The position numbers and the translations under genes were made by a program. Positions 1-6,794 of a DNA stretch of 9,784 nucleotides are shown here, piece after piece (positions within the stretch are counted from its first letter, which is position 1; each line of letters starts with the position of its first letter). The notes under the pieces were generated by a model. That model did not search any database. It saw only the letters and a list, made by a program, of their open reading frames with translations, and was not told the DNA's origin. This stretch comes from Pseudomonadota bacterium (GTDB taxonomy: Bacteria > Pseudomonadota > Gammaproteobacteria > Pseudomonadales > Azotimanducaceae), in NCBI GenBank assembly GCA_027621895.1, contig JAQCAK010000040.1:1-9784 (forward strand). The letters are read 5' to 3'.

Positions 1-752
1 ATGCGACAGGCCGCTTCAGGACGCGGGAGTCCCTGCAGCCTCATCTTGACAGCGGGGCGCCCCGGGTTGTGATTTCAACCTTGCCGGAAACGCCCATCGA
101 CCGGGTCCTGATCAATGGCGTCAACCAGTCAACGGCGATGGCGGCGGATCGCCTGATTTCTGCAGGATCTGCATCCACCTCGGCAACGGCGCTGGCGTTG
201 AAGACGATCCTTGAATCCTGCGAGCTTGAACACGCCTCCATGACCTCGGTACATGCCTATACCAGTGATCAGAGCCTCCAGGACTATGCCGGGCCGGACT
301 ATCGCCGCAGCCGCTCAGGTGCTGAGAACATTATTCCCAACCATACACCCGCGCTGGCGTGTGTTCAGGCAGTGCTGCCACAGATGCAGGGAAAAATGAC
401 AGCCTACGCCTTGAACGTCCCCGTACAGACCGGTTCACTCCTGGACCTTTCACTGGTCTTCAGCGATCCCGCTGTCACCGCAGAGGACGTCAATGCACTG
501 TTTGTCCGGGCCGAAAAAGCCGAGGGCAATGGGGGGTTGATCGAGACCACACAGGATCCGATCGTCTCCTCCGACGTCAAGGGATGCCGGGCATCATTGC
601 TGGTTGACCTGGACGCCACCATCAAGGCCGGCGAACGAACCATCAAGCTGCTGGGCTGGCATGAATCACTGGGCCATGCACAGCGACTGCTGGAGGTAGC
701 AGCACTGTATTGCGATCTTGACCCCGAACACCGCATGGAGGATGCCCAATGA
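1..752 (+). CDS. GAPDH-like pseudoenzyme (5' end outside window)
   Basis: The reading frame is open from base 3, so the gene begins upstream. The first visible residues (TGRFRTRES, then HLDSGAPRVVIS) match the end of the GAPDH NAD-binding domain, and a stop at 750-752 closes the protein. The catalytic domain aligns over its length with the active GAPDH downstream. However, the SNASCTTNC signature reads SAGSASTSA, so the nucleophilic cysteine and the second cysteine are both Ala. STGAA reads HTPAL, ARVPV reads LNVPV (phosphate-binding Arg lost), and WYDNEWGYSN is shortened to WHESLGHAQ. The HAYT histidine, the RRSR and NIIP segments and the SLLDL core are kept. The frame is intact and structural motifs are conserved, so I infer a maintained, non-catalytic subunit or regulator rather than a decaying gene. 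The N-terminal half, and so NAD binding, cannot be judged here. ATGA overlap with the next gene implies translational coupling. Confidence 0.88.
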   Translation, partial: ATGRFRTRESLQPHLDSGAPRVVISTLPETPIDRVLINGVNQSTAMAADRLISAGSASTSATALALKTILESCELEHASMTSVHAYTSDQSLQDYAGPDYRRSRSGAENIIPNHTPALACVQAVLPQMQGKMTAYALNVPVQTGSLLDLSLVFSDPAVTAEDVNALFVRAEKAEGNGGLIETTQDPIVSSDVKGCRASLLVDLDATIKAGERTIKLLGWHESLGHAQRLLEVAALYCDLDPEHRMEDAQ

Positions 753-1744
753 GGATCGCAATCAACGGATTCGGAAGAATCGGCCGGGCAGTCTATCGCA
801 TTGCTGAGGAAATGGACGACATCGAGATCGTCGTCATCAACGACCTGTTCGAGCCCAATGCCCTTCGTTACCTGCTGAACTATGACACGGTCATGGGGCG
901 TTTTGAGGGTGATGTCCGCATCGAAGGTGACGAACTGGTCACCCCCAGGAATCGCGCCAGAATGATCAGCGTGAAGAACCTGAACGAGTTGCCCTGGAAA
1001 GAGCTGGGTATCGATGCGGTCGTGGAGGCGACCGGTGCGTTTCGCAGCAGGGAGCAACTGGAAATGCACCTGAATGCGGGTGCGCAACGGGTACTGCTCA
1101 CGGTGCCGGCCAAGGATGAGATCGATTACACCGTGGTGCTGGGTGTCAATGATGAAGGATTGAAAGACGAACACCGGATCATATCCAATGCCAGTTGCAC
1201 CACCAACTGCCTGGCACCGGTCGCAAAAGTCCTGCATGACCATTTCGGCATCCGCGAGGGCGTCATCAACACGGTACATGCCTACACCAATGACCAGCGC
1301 CTGGCTGACGTCCCTCATTCGGACTGGCGCCGCAGCCGTGCAGCCGCAGAAAACATCATCCCGACGTCCACCGGTGCAGCGAAAGCCGTCGGCCAGGTGC
1401 TGCCGGAACTGGCCGGCAAACTTCACGGTATCGCTGCACGGGTACCTGTTCCAGATGGTTCAGTGGTGGATCTGTTCGTGGAACTGGAGAGAACTGCCAG
1501 CGTGGAGAGCATTCACGCCGCCATGGCAGAAGCCAGTGAAGGCGCCATGAAAGGCATTCTGCAGTTCACGGACGACCCGATTGTCTCGTCCGACATCATC
1601 GGCAATCCACACTCTTCCATTTACGATGCATCATTTACCCAGGTGAGCAGCGGCCGTTTCGTTAAGGCCCTGTCCTGGTATGACAATGAATGGGGTTATT
1701 CAAATCGGGTCTGCGATGTACTGCGCCGATTCCAGGCCCGGTGA
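749..1744 (+). CDS. gap: type I glyceraldehyde-3-phosphate dehydrogenase
   Basis: Cytosolic GAPDH of 331 aa, the usual family length, catalysing NAD-dependent oxidative phosphorylation of glyceraldehyde-3-phosphate in glycolysis and its reverse in gluconeogenesis. The N-terminal Rossmann motif NGFGRIG is at residues 6-12. Asp32 in VINDLF fits NAD rather than NADP preference. The catalytic signature SNASCTTNC places the nucleophile at Cys150 and the general base at His177 (HAYT). STGAAKAV, RVPV and SWYDNEWGYSN supply the phosphate-binding and C-terminal motifs. STGAA and HAYT argue against erythrose-4-phosphate dehydrogenase, whose corresponding motifs differ. The ATG overlaps the stop of the GAPDH-like pseudoenzyme and has GGAGG about 7 nt upstream. 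purU starts 2 nt after the stop, so all three probably share one mRNA. No promoter is visible inside the window. Confidence 0.96.
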   Translation: MRIAINGFGRIGRAVYRIAEEMDDIEIVVINDLFEPNALRYLLNYDTVMGRFEGDVRIEGDELVTPRNRARMISVKNLNELPWKELGIDAVVEATGAFRSREQLEMHLNAGAQRVLLTVPAKDEIDYTVVLGVNDEGLKDEHRIISNASCTTNCLAPVAKVLHDHFGIREGVINTVHAYTNDQRLADVPHSDWRRSRAAAENIIPTSTGAAKAVGQVLPELAGKLHGIAARVPVPDGSVVDLFVELERTASVESIHAAMAEASEGAMKGILQFTDDPIVSSDIIGNPHSSIYDASFTQVSSGRFVKALSWYDNEWGYSNRVCDVLRRFQAR

Positions 1745-1746
1745 CG

Positions 1747-2595
1747 ATGGCGGAGTTTACACTGACGGCCACCTGCCGGGCCGCGGGCGGGATTGTCGCT
1801 GGAGTAACCGGGTACCTGTGGTCAAAAGGCTGTTACCTGGAACAATTGCACCAGTTTGACGACCAGTCGACGGGGCGCTTCTTTATGCGAACTGTCGGTA
1901 CCACGCCACCTGGCCAGCCGATCGAACCCGTCATCGAGGGTTTCAGGGAAGTGGCAGCCGGTTTCGGTATGGACTGGCAGTTTTTCGATACCAGCGAACC
2001 CATGCGAGTCATGCTGATGGTCAGCAAGGCCGATCACTGCCTGAGCGATATTCTCTACCGTCGCCGGAAAGGGGAACTGCCCATCACGGTCACCCGCATT
2101 GTTTCAAATCACCCGGATCTTGAACGCATTGCCATCCAGGAAAACGTGCCCTTCACTTATCTGCCGGTGAGCGCCGACAACCGGCAGGCGCAGGAAACCG
2201 CACTGCTGGATCTCATCAACGAGACCCGCTCGGAACTGATCGTGCTGGCGCGGTACATGCAGATACTCTCTGCCGCGCTTTGCGAAAAACTCCACGGCCG
2301 TGTCATCAATATCCATCACTCGTTTTTACCGGGCTTTAAAGGCGCAAAGCCTTATCACCAGGCTCATAGCCGGGGCGTGAAGCTGATCGGTGCGACCGCT
2401 CACTATGCGACCTCCGATCTCGATGAGGGTCCCATCATTGAACAGTGCGTTCAGCCCGTGGATCATACCTTTACCCCCAAACAGCTGAGTGCACTGGGCA
2501 GGGACACGGAACAGATGGCGCTGGCGCGAGCCGTTCGCTGGCACGCCGAACATCGTGTGTTTCTGGACGGTAACAAAACCGTGATTTTTAAGTAG
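1747..2595 (+). CDS. purU: formyltetrahydrofolate deformylase
   Basis: PurU hydrolyses 10-formyl-THF to formate and THF, balancing one-carbon pools and supplying formate. From ATG 1747 the protein is 282 aa, close to the 280 aa of E. coli PurU. An N-terminal ACT-like regulatory domain (about residues 3-80, including TGRFFMRT) precedes the formyltransferase-fold hydrolase domain. The catalytic triad is visible as Asn188 and His190 in NIHHSFLP and Asp226 in LDEGPI; their 38-residue spacing equals that in PurN. PYHQAH and GATAHY are also typical PurU motifs. I chose ATG 1747, 2 nt after gap, over the longer frame from 1690, which lies inside gap. GTG 1741 is an alternative. No strong Shine-Dalgarno site is present, consistent with coupling to gap. 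No clear terminator follows. Confidence 0.95.
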   Translation: MAEFTLTATCRAAGGIVAGVTGYLWSKGCYLEQLHQFDDQSTGRFFMRTVGTTPPGQPIEPVIEGFREVAAGFGMDWQFFDTSEPMRVMLMVSKADHCLSDILYRRRKGELPITVTRIVSNHPDLERIAIQENVPFTYLPVSADNRQAQETALLDLINETRSELIVLARYMQILSAALCEKLHGRVINIHHSFLPGFKGAKPYHQAHSRGVKLIGATAHYATSDLDEGPIIEQCVQPVDHTFTPKQLSALGRDTEQMALARAVRWHAEHRVFLDGNKTVIFK

Positions 2596-2614
2596 CCTGT
2601 TCTTTCCGTTTATC

Positions 2615-2688
2615 ATAAGCTGGATGGGTAATACCGCCGAAAACTGGCGAAAAGCGCCAGGCGTTGAAGCCGACAGCATCCAACTTAT
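2615..2688. repeat. nested inverted repeat downstream of purU
   Basis: Outer arms of 12 bp, ATAAGCTGGATG (2615-2626) and CATCCAACTTAT (2677-2688), pair with one mismatch. Between them a perfect 6-bp stem, CTGGCG/CGCCAG (2644-2649 and 2655-2660), closes on an AAAAG loop. There is no trailing T tract, so an intrinsic terminator is unlikely. The outer arms lie about 50-120 bp upstream of the expected start of the sigma-54 promoter at 2711. That is the usual place for an enhancer-binding activator site, so the arms could be such a site. An RNA structure at the purU 3' end or a small palindromic repeat element are alternatives. Confidence 0.6.
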
Positions 2689-2710
2689 TGATTCTACATG
2701 CTTAAAAAGC

Positions 2711-2727
2711 TGGCACACGGCTTGCAT
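2711..2727 (+). promoter_or_regulatory. sigma-54 (RpoN) promoter
   Basis: TGGCAC (2711-2716), five bases, then TTGCAT (2722-2727). This matches the -24/-12 consensus TGGCAC-N5-TTGCW, with the invariant GG (2712-2713) and GC (2724-2725) exactly 10 bp apart. The expected transcription start is near 2737, followed by GGAGA (2749-2753) and ATG 2758, giving a leader of about 20 nt. Sigma-54 promoters need an AAA+ activator bound upstream; the inverted repeat at 2615-2688 is a candidate site. Confidence 0.8.
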
Positions 2728-2757
2728 TTCCTGGAACAAAGTGACCCCGGAGACAAC

Positions 2758-3276
2758 ATGAACGAAGAACAGGCAAGAGAGCACATCAAGGAGCTGAAGG
2801 ATTACTACGCGCACCTGGCGGCTTTCGTGGGCGTCAACCTCTTCCTTTTTATGGTGAATATGGTGAACCTGGCAGAGGGTGATGACATCTGGTTCATCTA
2901 TCCGCTGTTCGGCTGGGGTATCGGCCTGATCATCCACACCTTCGGCGTTTTCTGGAACGGCAAGAACTGGGAAGCCCAGAAAATGAACGAACTGACCGGC
3001 CTGAGCCAGACACAGGACGAACTGGCCAGGCTGTCCGAAAGGACCGAGAACCTGGTGACTATTCTCTCCAGCGTGAACTGGGAGAAAATCGACCCTGACC
3101 TGCTCGGCACCCGCCAGTCACTGGAAGAAGCGCGGGAAAAGATCGTCCAGTTAAAGAGTGAACGGGACCCGGAAGGCGAACGGCTCGTCAACGAAGAGGT
3201 CCAGAAGCTGGAAGCATTCGTCACCAGTTCCCGGTTCGACTACTACCAGCTGGCGGCTGAGGACAAGAAATCCTGA
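2758..3276 (+). CDS. 2TM-domain protein with long coiled-coil tail
   Basis: Predicted inner-membrane protein of 172 aa. Residues 13-65 fit the 2TM domain (Pfam-type 2TM): YYAHLAAFVGVNLFLFMVN forms the first span, WFIYPLFGWGIGLIIHTFGVF the second, and a short acidic loop (AEGDD) joins them. Residues about 75-165 are charged and heptad-like (DELARLSERTENLV, SLEEAREKIVQLKSE), suggesting a cytoplasmic coiled coil. The domain occurs alone and attached to sensor kinases; no kinase or DNA-binding part is present here. ATG 2758 was chosen because GGAGA sits just upstream and the sigma-54 promoter lies between this codon and the earlier in-frame ATG at 2698. The biochemical role is unknown. The promoter implies induction by a specific stress or nutrient signal. 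Confidence 0.85.
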   Translation: MNEEQAREHIKELKDYYAHLAAFVGVNLFLFMVNMVNLAEGDDIWFIYPLFGWGIGLIIHTFGVFWNGKNWEAQKMNELTGLSQTQDELARLSERTENLVTILSSVNWEKIDPDLLGTRQSLEEAREKIVQLKSERDPEGERLVNEEVQKLEAFVTSSRFDYYQLAAEDKKS

Positions 3277-3292
3277 CGGAGCGGAGACAGGC

Positions 3293-3601
3293 TCATCCCC
3301 GATCACTGTCCCCGTAGTGTTTCAACAGGATGAACCTGGCCACGAGGCCGTTAAACCCCCCGGTGTATACAATGAGCAGAGCCGTACTGGCGAAACCCGC
3401 CCAGCCAACCTGGTTCGAAAATGACAGTCCTGAAACAAGTGCCAGCAGCAGCGGAATGCCCATTGAGTAAAAAGCATCAGCTTCAATGAGGCGGCCGCAG
3501 GAAGCGCACCTGGCCCCCCTGTGGATCTCATTCACCTCAACGCTGCCTGCCTGACAAACTGGACACGCTCGTTTTTTCATCTCTTCATCGATTTTCTTCA
3601 T
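3293..3601 (-). CDS. small zinc-ribbon membrane protein
   Basis: A 102-aa hypothetical protein convergent with the 2TM gene; the two stops are 17 nt apart. Cys13-P-V-Cys16 and Cys32-A-S-Cys35 form a CxxC-N15-CxxC zinc-ribbon-like knuckle near the N-terminus. Two hydrophobic spans follow, about residues 49-60 (IPLLLALVSGLSF) and 68-95 (GFASTALLIVYTG onward), then a short charged tail. The start at 3601 is preceded by AGGGA at a spacing of 6 nt, which supports it over the internal Met8. The layout, a cytoplasmic metal knuckle anchored in the membrane, resembles many uncharacterised small bacterial proteins. No function can be assigned, and the neighbours give no firm clue. Confidence 0.75.
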   Translation of the reverse strand: MKKIDEEMKKRACPVCQAGSVEVNEIHRGARCASCGRLIEADAFYSMGIPLLLALVSGLSFSNQVGWAGFASTALLIVYTGGFNGLVARFILLKHYGDSDRG

Positions 3602-3762
3602 CGATTTCCCTGATCGACCGGGCGCTGGACCTTTCCAGCCCCCGAACCGACCAGTCTTTGCTAAGATGATTCAGATTTTCAGCAGCACTGCAATTTTTCC
3701 GTTAGAGCTTGAAACCGGTGGAAAAACGGTGAACCATTAGCCGAAATCAGCGTAGTACCCGT

Positions 3763-4128
3763 ATGAGTGAAGAAAAAACCATATTTGCAATGATCGTCGA
3801 CGGCGATATCCCGTCCGAGAAGCTGTACGAGGACGACCTGGCGATTGTTATTCAGGACATCAATCCCCAGGCACCGACCCACGTGCTGGTGATCCCCAAA
3901 TCTACCGAGATTCCCAGACTCGTGGATGCAGGGGAACACCACAGGGAACTGCTGGGACACCTGCTGCTGGTTGCAGGCCGGGTGGCAAAACAGCTCGGCG
4001 TCGATGACGCGTTCCGCCTGGTCATTAACAATGGTGCTGGTGCCGGGCAAACCGTTTTCCACCTGCATCTTCACATCCTCGCCAGCAAAGGGTTCGAAGA
4101 AGCCTCACTGGGCAGGGAATTCGGATGA
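3763..4128 (+). CDS. hinT: HIT-family nucleotide hydrolase (HinT-like)
   Basis: A 121-aa cytosolic protein of the histidine-triad superfamily, Hint branch, which hydrolyses nucleoside phosphoramidates and acyl adenylates. The N-terminus (TIFAMIVDGDIPSEKLYEDD) and the QDINPQAPTHVLVIPKS core match HinT closely. The triad HLHLH places the motif histidines at 100, 102 and 104, with His102 the expected nucleophile position. NNGAGAGQTVFH corresponds to the usual glycine-rich segment before the triad. The C-terminus (LASKGFEEASLGREFG) departs from the GGRxMxWPPG ending of many homologues. No convincing Shine-Dalgarno site precedes ATG 3763. Its stop overlaps the start of the exported CxxC protein (ATGA), so the two are probably co-translated. 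Whether HinT is functionally tied to the metal genes downstream is unclear. Confidence 0.92.
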   Translation: MSEEKTIFAMIVDGDIPSEKLYEDDLAIVIQDINPQAPTHVLVIPKSTEIPRLVDAGEHHRELLGHLLLVAGRVAKQLGVDDAFRLVINNGAGAGQTVFHLHLHILASKGFEEASLGREFG

Positions 4129-4439
4129 TTCAACAGGCACGGCAGGCGATTTCGGGCAGAGGCGGCAGGAAACAGTCGCTTCTCGGCCTGCTGTTGCTGT
4201 GCGCAACACTCTTTACCGCACAGGCACTGGCCACCGTTCACGAACTGGACGTCAGCCTGCCGACCCATGTCGAATGCACCCTGTGCGCCACAACCAGTTT
4301 CAATCACGACGCCCTGGTTGCTGCTGGCGGTTTGCCGGGCCTCAATATCGAGGTCCAGCAGGTTACCTCCCTCAGCACCCTCTCTATCACTGAAGTCTCA
4401 CTGCCCGTCGCCCGGGCCCGCGCACCTCCCCGCTACTGA
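4125..4439 (+). CDS. small exported CxxC/His protein, possible metal-binding
   Basis: A 104-aa protein with a clear signal peptide: a basic N-region (GRGGRK), a hydrophobic core at residues 18-32, and an AQALA cleavage site at about residue 36. The mature part is about 68 aa and carries His39, His48, Cys51-T-L-Cys54 and His61, a cluster that could bind a transition metal. The pattern resembles DUF2946-like small periplasmic proteins often found beside metal TonB receptors; I infer membership rather than see a decisive signature. AGGGA lies 7-8 nt before ATG, and the start overlaps the hinT stop. The receptor gene begins 87 nt downstream. The tail (VARARAPPRY) is basic and proline-rich. Confidence 0.72.
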   Translation: MIQQARQAISGRGGRKQSLLGLLLLCATLFTAQALATVHELDVSLPTHVECTLCATTSFNHDALVAAGGLPGLNIEVQQVTSLSTLSITEVSLPVARARAPPRY

Positions 4440-4472
4440 TCTCGCGCACCGCGCAAACTCCAGATATAAACC

Positions 4473-4496
4473 GAGCCGCGACCTGTATCGCGGTTC
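4473..4496. repeat. inverted repeat upstream of the TonB receptor
   Basis: GAGCCGCGA (4473-4481) and TCGCGGTTC (4488-4496) are inverted copies with one mismatch around a 6-bp centre. The site sits 31 bp before the receptor start codon. It could be an operator, or a hairpin that tunes expression between the small exported protein and the receptor. It does not fit the AT-rich Zur consensus (GTTATA-N-TATAAC), and no T run follows to make it a terminator. Confidence 0.45.
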
Positions 4497-4526
4497 ATGA
4501 TCGTTCTGCGTTTAAGAGAATTCAGT

Positions 4527-6770
4527 ATGAAAAAGACACCCTGGGTAGAACCAGCCAGCCTGGCTGTGATCCTGCTTTCTTCAAGCTTCGCTGCGTCAGC
4601 CAGCGAGACAGAGTCCCATCAGCATCACCAGCTTATCGAGGAGATCGTCGTCACCGCCGCATTCAAGGGCAAGGTTGCAGAAACCAGCCTCCCGGTGACA
4701 GTCATTTCCGGTGAGGCGCTGATTGAAAAAACCGCCAACACCCTCGGCGAAACCCTGAAAAATGAAATTGGTGTGGCCGGTGCTTCCTTTGGCCCGGGCG
4801 TCAGCCACCCCGTGATACGCGGCCAGACTGGTAACCGCGTCAGCGTTCTCAGCAACGGCGTGGGTGTGACCGACGCCTCCAGCCAGAGTCCCGATCACAG
4901 CGAGGCAGTGGAAACCCTGCTGGCTGAGCGCATCGAAGTGGTCCGCGGACCGGCCACGCTGCTGTATGGCAGCGGTGCGGTGGGTGGCGTCGTCAACGTG
5001 GTGGATGCACGAATCCCGGAAACCCTGGCAGATACCCCGTCGATTGCTATCGAACAAAGCTACAACCTGAACAACAACGAGCGGAAATCCGTTTTCAGGA
5101 TTGATGCCAGCCAGGGTGCCTTTGGTTTTCACCTGGATGGCTATCGCCGCAGCAGTGACAACGTGGAAATCAGTGGTTTTGCTATTGACGAGGAAGCCAT
5201 TGAGGCCAGGGACGAACTGCTTCACGGTGATGAACACGACGATGAGCTTGAACATGAACATGGCGACGAACATGGCGACGAACATGGCGATGAACATGGC
5301 GATGAAGCCGCGCACGATGATGAGCATGAGGAGCACGAGGAAGAACTCGCCAATACCCTCGGCTACATCAACAATTCAGACACCAGGGCAAGTGGCGGCA
5401 GTGCTGGCTTCTCCTGGGTCGGTGATCGCGGATTTATCGGCCTGTCAGTCAGCCAGATCGACAACAACTACGGCCTGCCACCGGGCACGCACAGCCATCA
5501 TCATCACGACGAGGCGGAAGTCCCGGGTATGGAAGAAGCCGAAGTCGATTTTGTCCGAATCGACATGGAAAAGCGCCGCTACGATATCCGCGGGAAACTG
5601 AATTTCTCTGACGGCTGGGTGGACAGCATCAACGCGGCAGTCGGTTACAGTGACTACGAGCATAATGAGATCGAGTTCTTCAGCGACGGCACCAGTGAAA
5701 CCGGGACCACTTACTCCAACAAGGGCACAGAAAGCCGGTTCGTTCTGAATCGCCGTCAAACCGGCAACTGGTCCGGCACCTACGGTTTACAGACCAGCGC
5801 CACCACCTTCGGTGCCCGCGGGGAAGAAGCCTTTATTCCGTCTTCTGATATCACACAGGTAGGCGTCTTTGGTGTTGAGCGCTTCGAGGGCACCCGCTTC
5901 ACGGTTGAAACCGGATTCCGCTTTGACAGCAACGAGGTCGACCCGGGCGCCTGCGGTACCCGCAGTGATGCACTCAGCCTGAGTGGCAGTGTCATCTATG
6001 ACGTGAACAGCGACTCGAACCTGCTCCTGGGTGTTTCCCGTTCCGAACGCACTCCCTCGGTCGAGGAACTGTTCTCGAATATCTCCGCGGCCAACTGCCA
6101 GCGAACAGCCCTGGATGCAGACCTGGTTCCCCATGCTGCAACCGCCCTGATCGAGATTGGCGACCCTTCACTCGATAATGAGACTGCTAACAACCTTGAA
6201 CTGGGATACCGGTTGAACGCGGAAATGGTCACCGGGGAAATCAGCCTGTTCCGGAACAGCATCCAGGATTATATTTTCCTGGCGATGACCGGTGATGAGG
6301 TCGATGGTCAGTTTATTGCGGCTTACACGGCCAGGGACGCTGTTTTCTCAGGCCTCGAGGCAAAAATTACTCTCAAGCTCAGGGAACAGGGACCGGGCAT
6401 CGACTGGGGGCTGTATGGCGACCTCGTCAGGGCGAAGTTTGATGGCGGTGGTGACGTTCCCCGAATACCACCGGCCAAGTTCGGTACAGAACTCCGATTC
6501 CATGGTGAACACTGGACGGCGAAACTGCAGGTGACCCATTTTGATGACCAGGACCGCGTCGGCACCTTTGAGCTGGCGACTGACTCCTATACCCTGCTGG
6601 AAGTCTCTGCTGACTACCACTGGAACCTGGGTACACGAGGCGAACTGATGCTGTTCGCCCGGGGCAGCAACCTGTTCGATGATGAGGTGAGAAACCATGC
6701 CTCTTTCATCAAACACTACGCGCCTGACGCGGGTCGCAGCATCCGACTGGGTATCAGATACACCTATTGA
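4527..6770 (+). CDS. znuD: TonB-dependent outer-membrane receptor, ZnuD-type (zinc)
   Basis: A 747-aa receptor, probably importing zinc across the outer membrane with TonB energy. Residues 1-26 form a signal peptide (hydrophobic core SLAVILLSSSFAASAS). A TonB box, EEIVVTA, lies at about 38-44, preceded by an SHQHHQ histidine patch. The plug domain follows, with VIRGQTGNRVSVL and RIEVVRGPATLLYGSGAVGGVVNVV as hallmark motifs, then a beta-barrel ending in the aromatic C-terminus RLGIRYTY. Two extracellular-type loops are rich in His/Asp/Glu: residues 233-273 (ten His) and 322-329 (HSHHHHDE). Such loops are typical of ZnuD receptors and suggest zinc, though copper or nickel cannot be excluded. 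I chose ATG 4527 over 4497 because it begins the signal peptide and has AAGAGAA about 7 nt upstream. A link to the small exported CxxC protein upstream is inferred. Confidence 0.9.
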   Translation: MKKTPWVEPASLAVILLSSSFAASASETESHQHHQLIEEIVVTAAFKGKVAETSLPVTVISGEALIEKTANTLGETLKNEIGVAGASFGPGVSHPVIRGQTGNRVSVLSNGVGVTDASSQSPDHSEAVETLLAERIEVVRGPATLLYGSGAVGGVVNVVDARIPETLADTPSIAIEQSYNLNNNERKSVFRIDASQGAFGFHLDGYRRSSDNVEISGFAIDEEAIEARDELLHGDEHDDELEHEHGDEHGDEHGDEHGDEAAHDDEHEEHEEELANTLGYINNSDTRASGGSAGFSWVGDRGFIGLSVSQIDNNYGLPPGTHSHHHHDEAEVPGMEEAEVDFVRIDMEKRRYDIRGKLNFSDGWVDSINAAVGYSDYEHNEIEFFSDGTSETGTTYSNKGTESRFVLNRRQTGNWSGTYGLQTSATTFGARGEEAFIPSSDITQVGVFGVERFEGTRFTVETGFRFDSNEVDPGACGTRSDALSLSGSVIYDVNSDSNLLLGVSRSERTPSVEELFSNISAANCQRTALDADLVPHAATALIEIGDPSLDNETANNLELGYRLNAEMVTGEISLFRNSIQDYIFLAMTGDEVDGQFIAAYTARDAVFSGLEAKITLKLREQGPGIDWGLYGDLVRAKFDGGGDVPRIPPAKFGTELRFHGEHWTAKLQVTHFDDQDRVGTFELATDSYTLLEVSADYHWNLGTRGELMLFARGSNLFDDEVRNHASFIKHYAPDAGRSIRLGIRYTY
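5259..5306 (+). repeat. 12-bp tandem repeat encoding (HGDE)x4 in the receptor
   Basis: Four consecutive 12-bp units: CATGGCGACGAA twice, then CATGGCGATGAA twice. They encode His-Gly-Asp-Glu at residues 245-260, inside the acidic histidine-rich loop. The pairwise identity suggests recent duplication. Copy-number change would keep the frame and alter loop length and metal-binding capacity. Confidence 0.9.
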
Positions 6771-6794
6771 AGCAAGATCGGACTGAATAAGACG

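Noticed and set aside
404..1426. 340-codon minus-strand ORF over the GAPDH genes
   Set aside because: Antisense shadow of two clearly coding GAPDH frames; no recognisable domain.
2615..2688. Possible integron attC site (ATCCAAC and inverted arms)
   Set aside because: The arms are in the wrong order for RYYYAAC...GTTRRRY, one arm reads GCTGGAT, and no cassette or integrase is present.
2596..2757. Riboswitch downstream of purU
   Set aside because: No conserved core of the THF, glycine, c-di-GMP or preQ1 classes could be matched.
3283..3313. Hairpin GGAGACAG/CTGTCCCC between the convergent 2TM and zinc-ribbon genes as bidirectional terminator
   Set aside because: One mismatch, a 15-nt loop and no flanking T runs; too weak to call.
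3709..3737. Sigma-70 promoter TTGAAA-N17-AACCAT before hinT
   Set aside because: The -10 hexamer matches only three of six positions.
4596..5336. 246-codon minus-strand ORF over znuD
   Set aside because: Antisense of the receptor plug and His-rich loop; its MFVAMFIAMF-type repeats are the complement of the 12-bp repeat.
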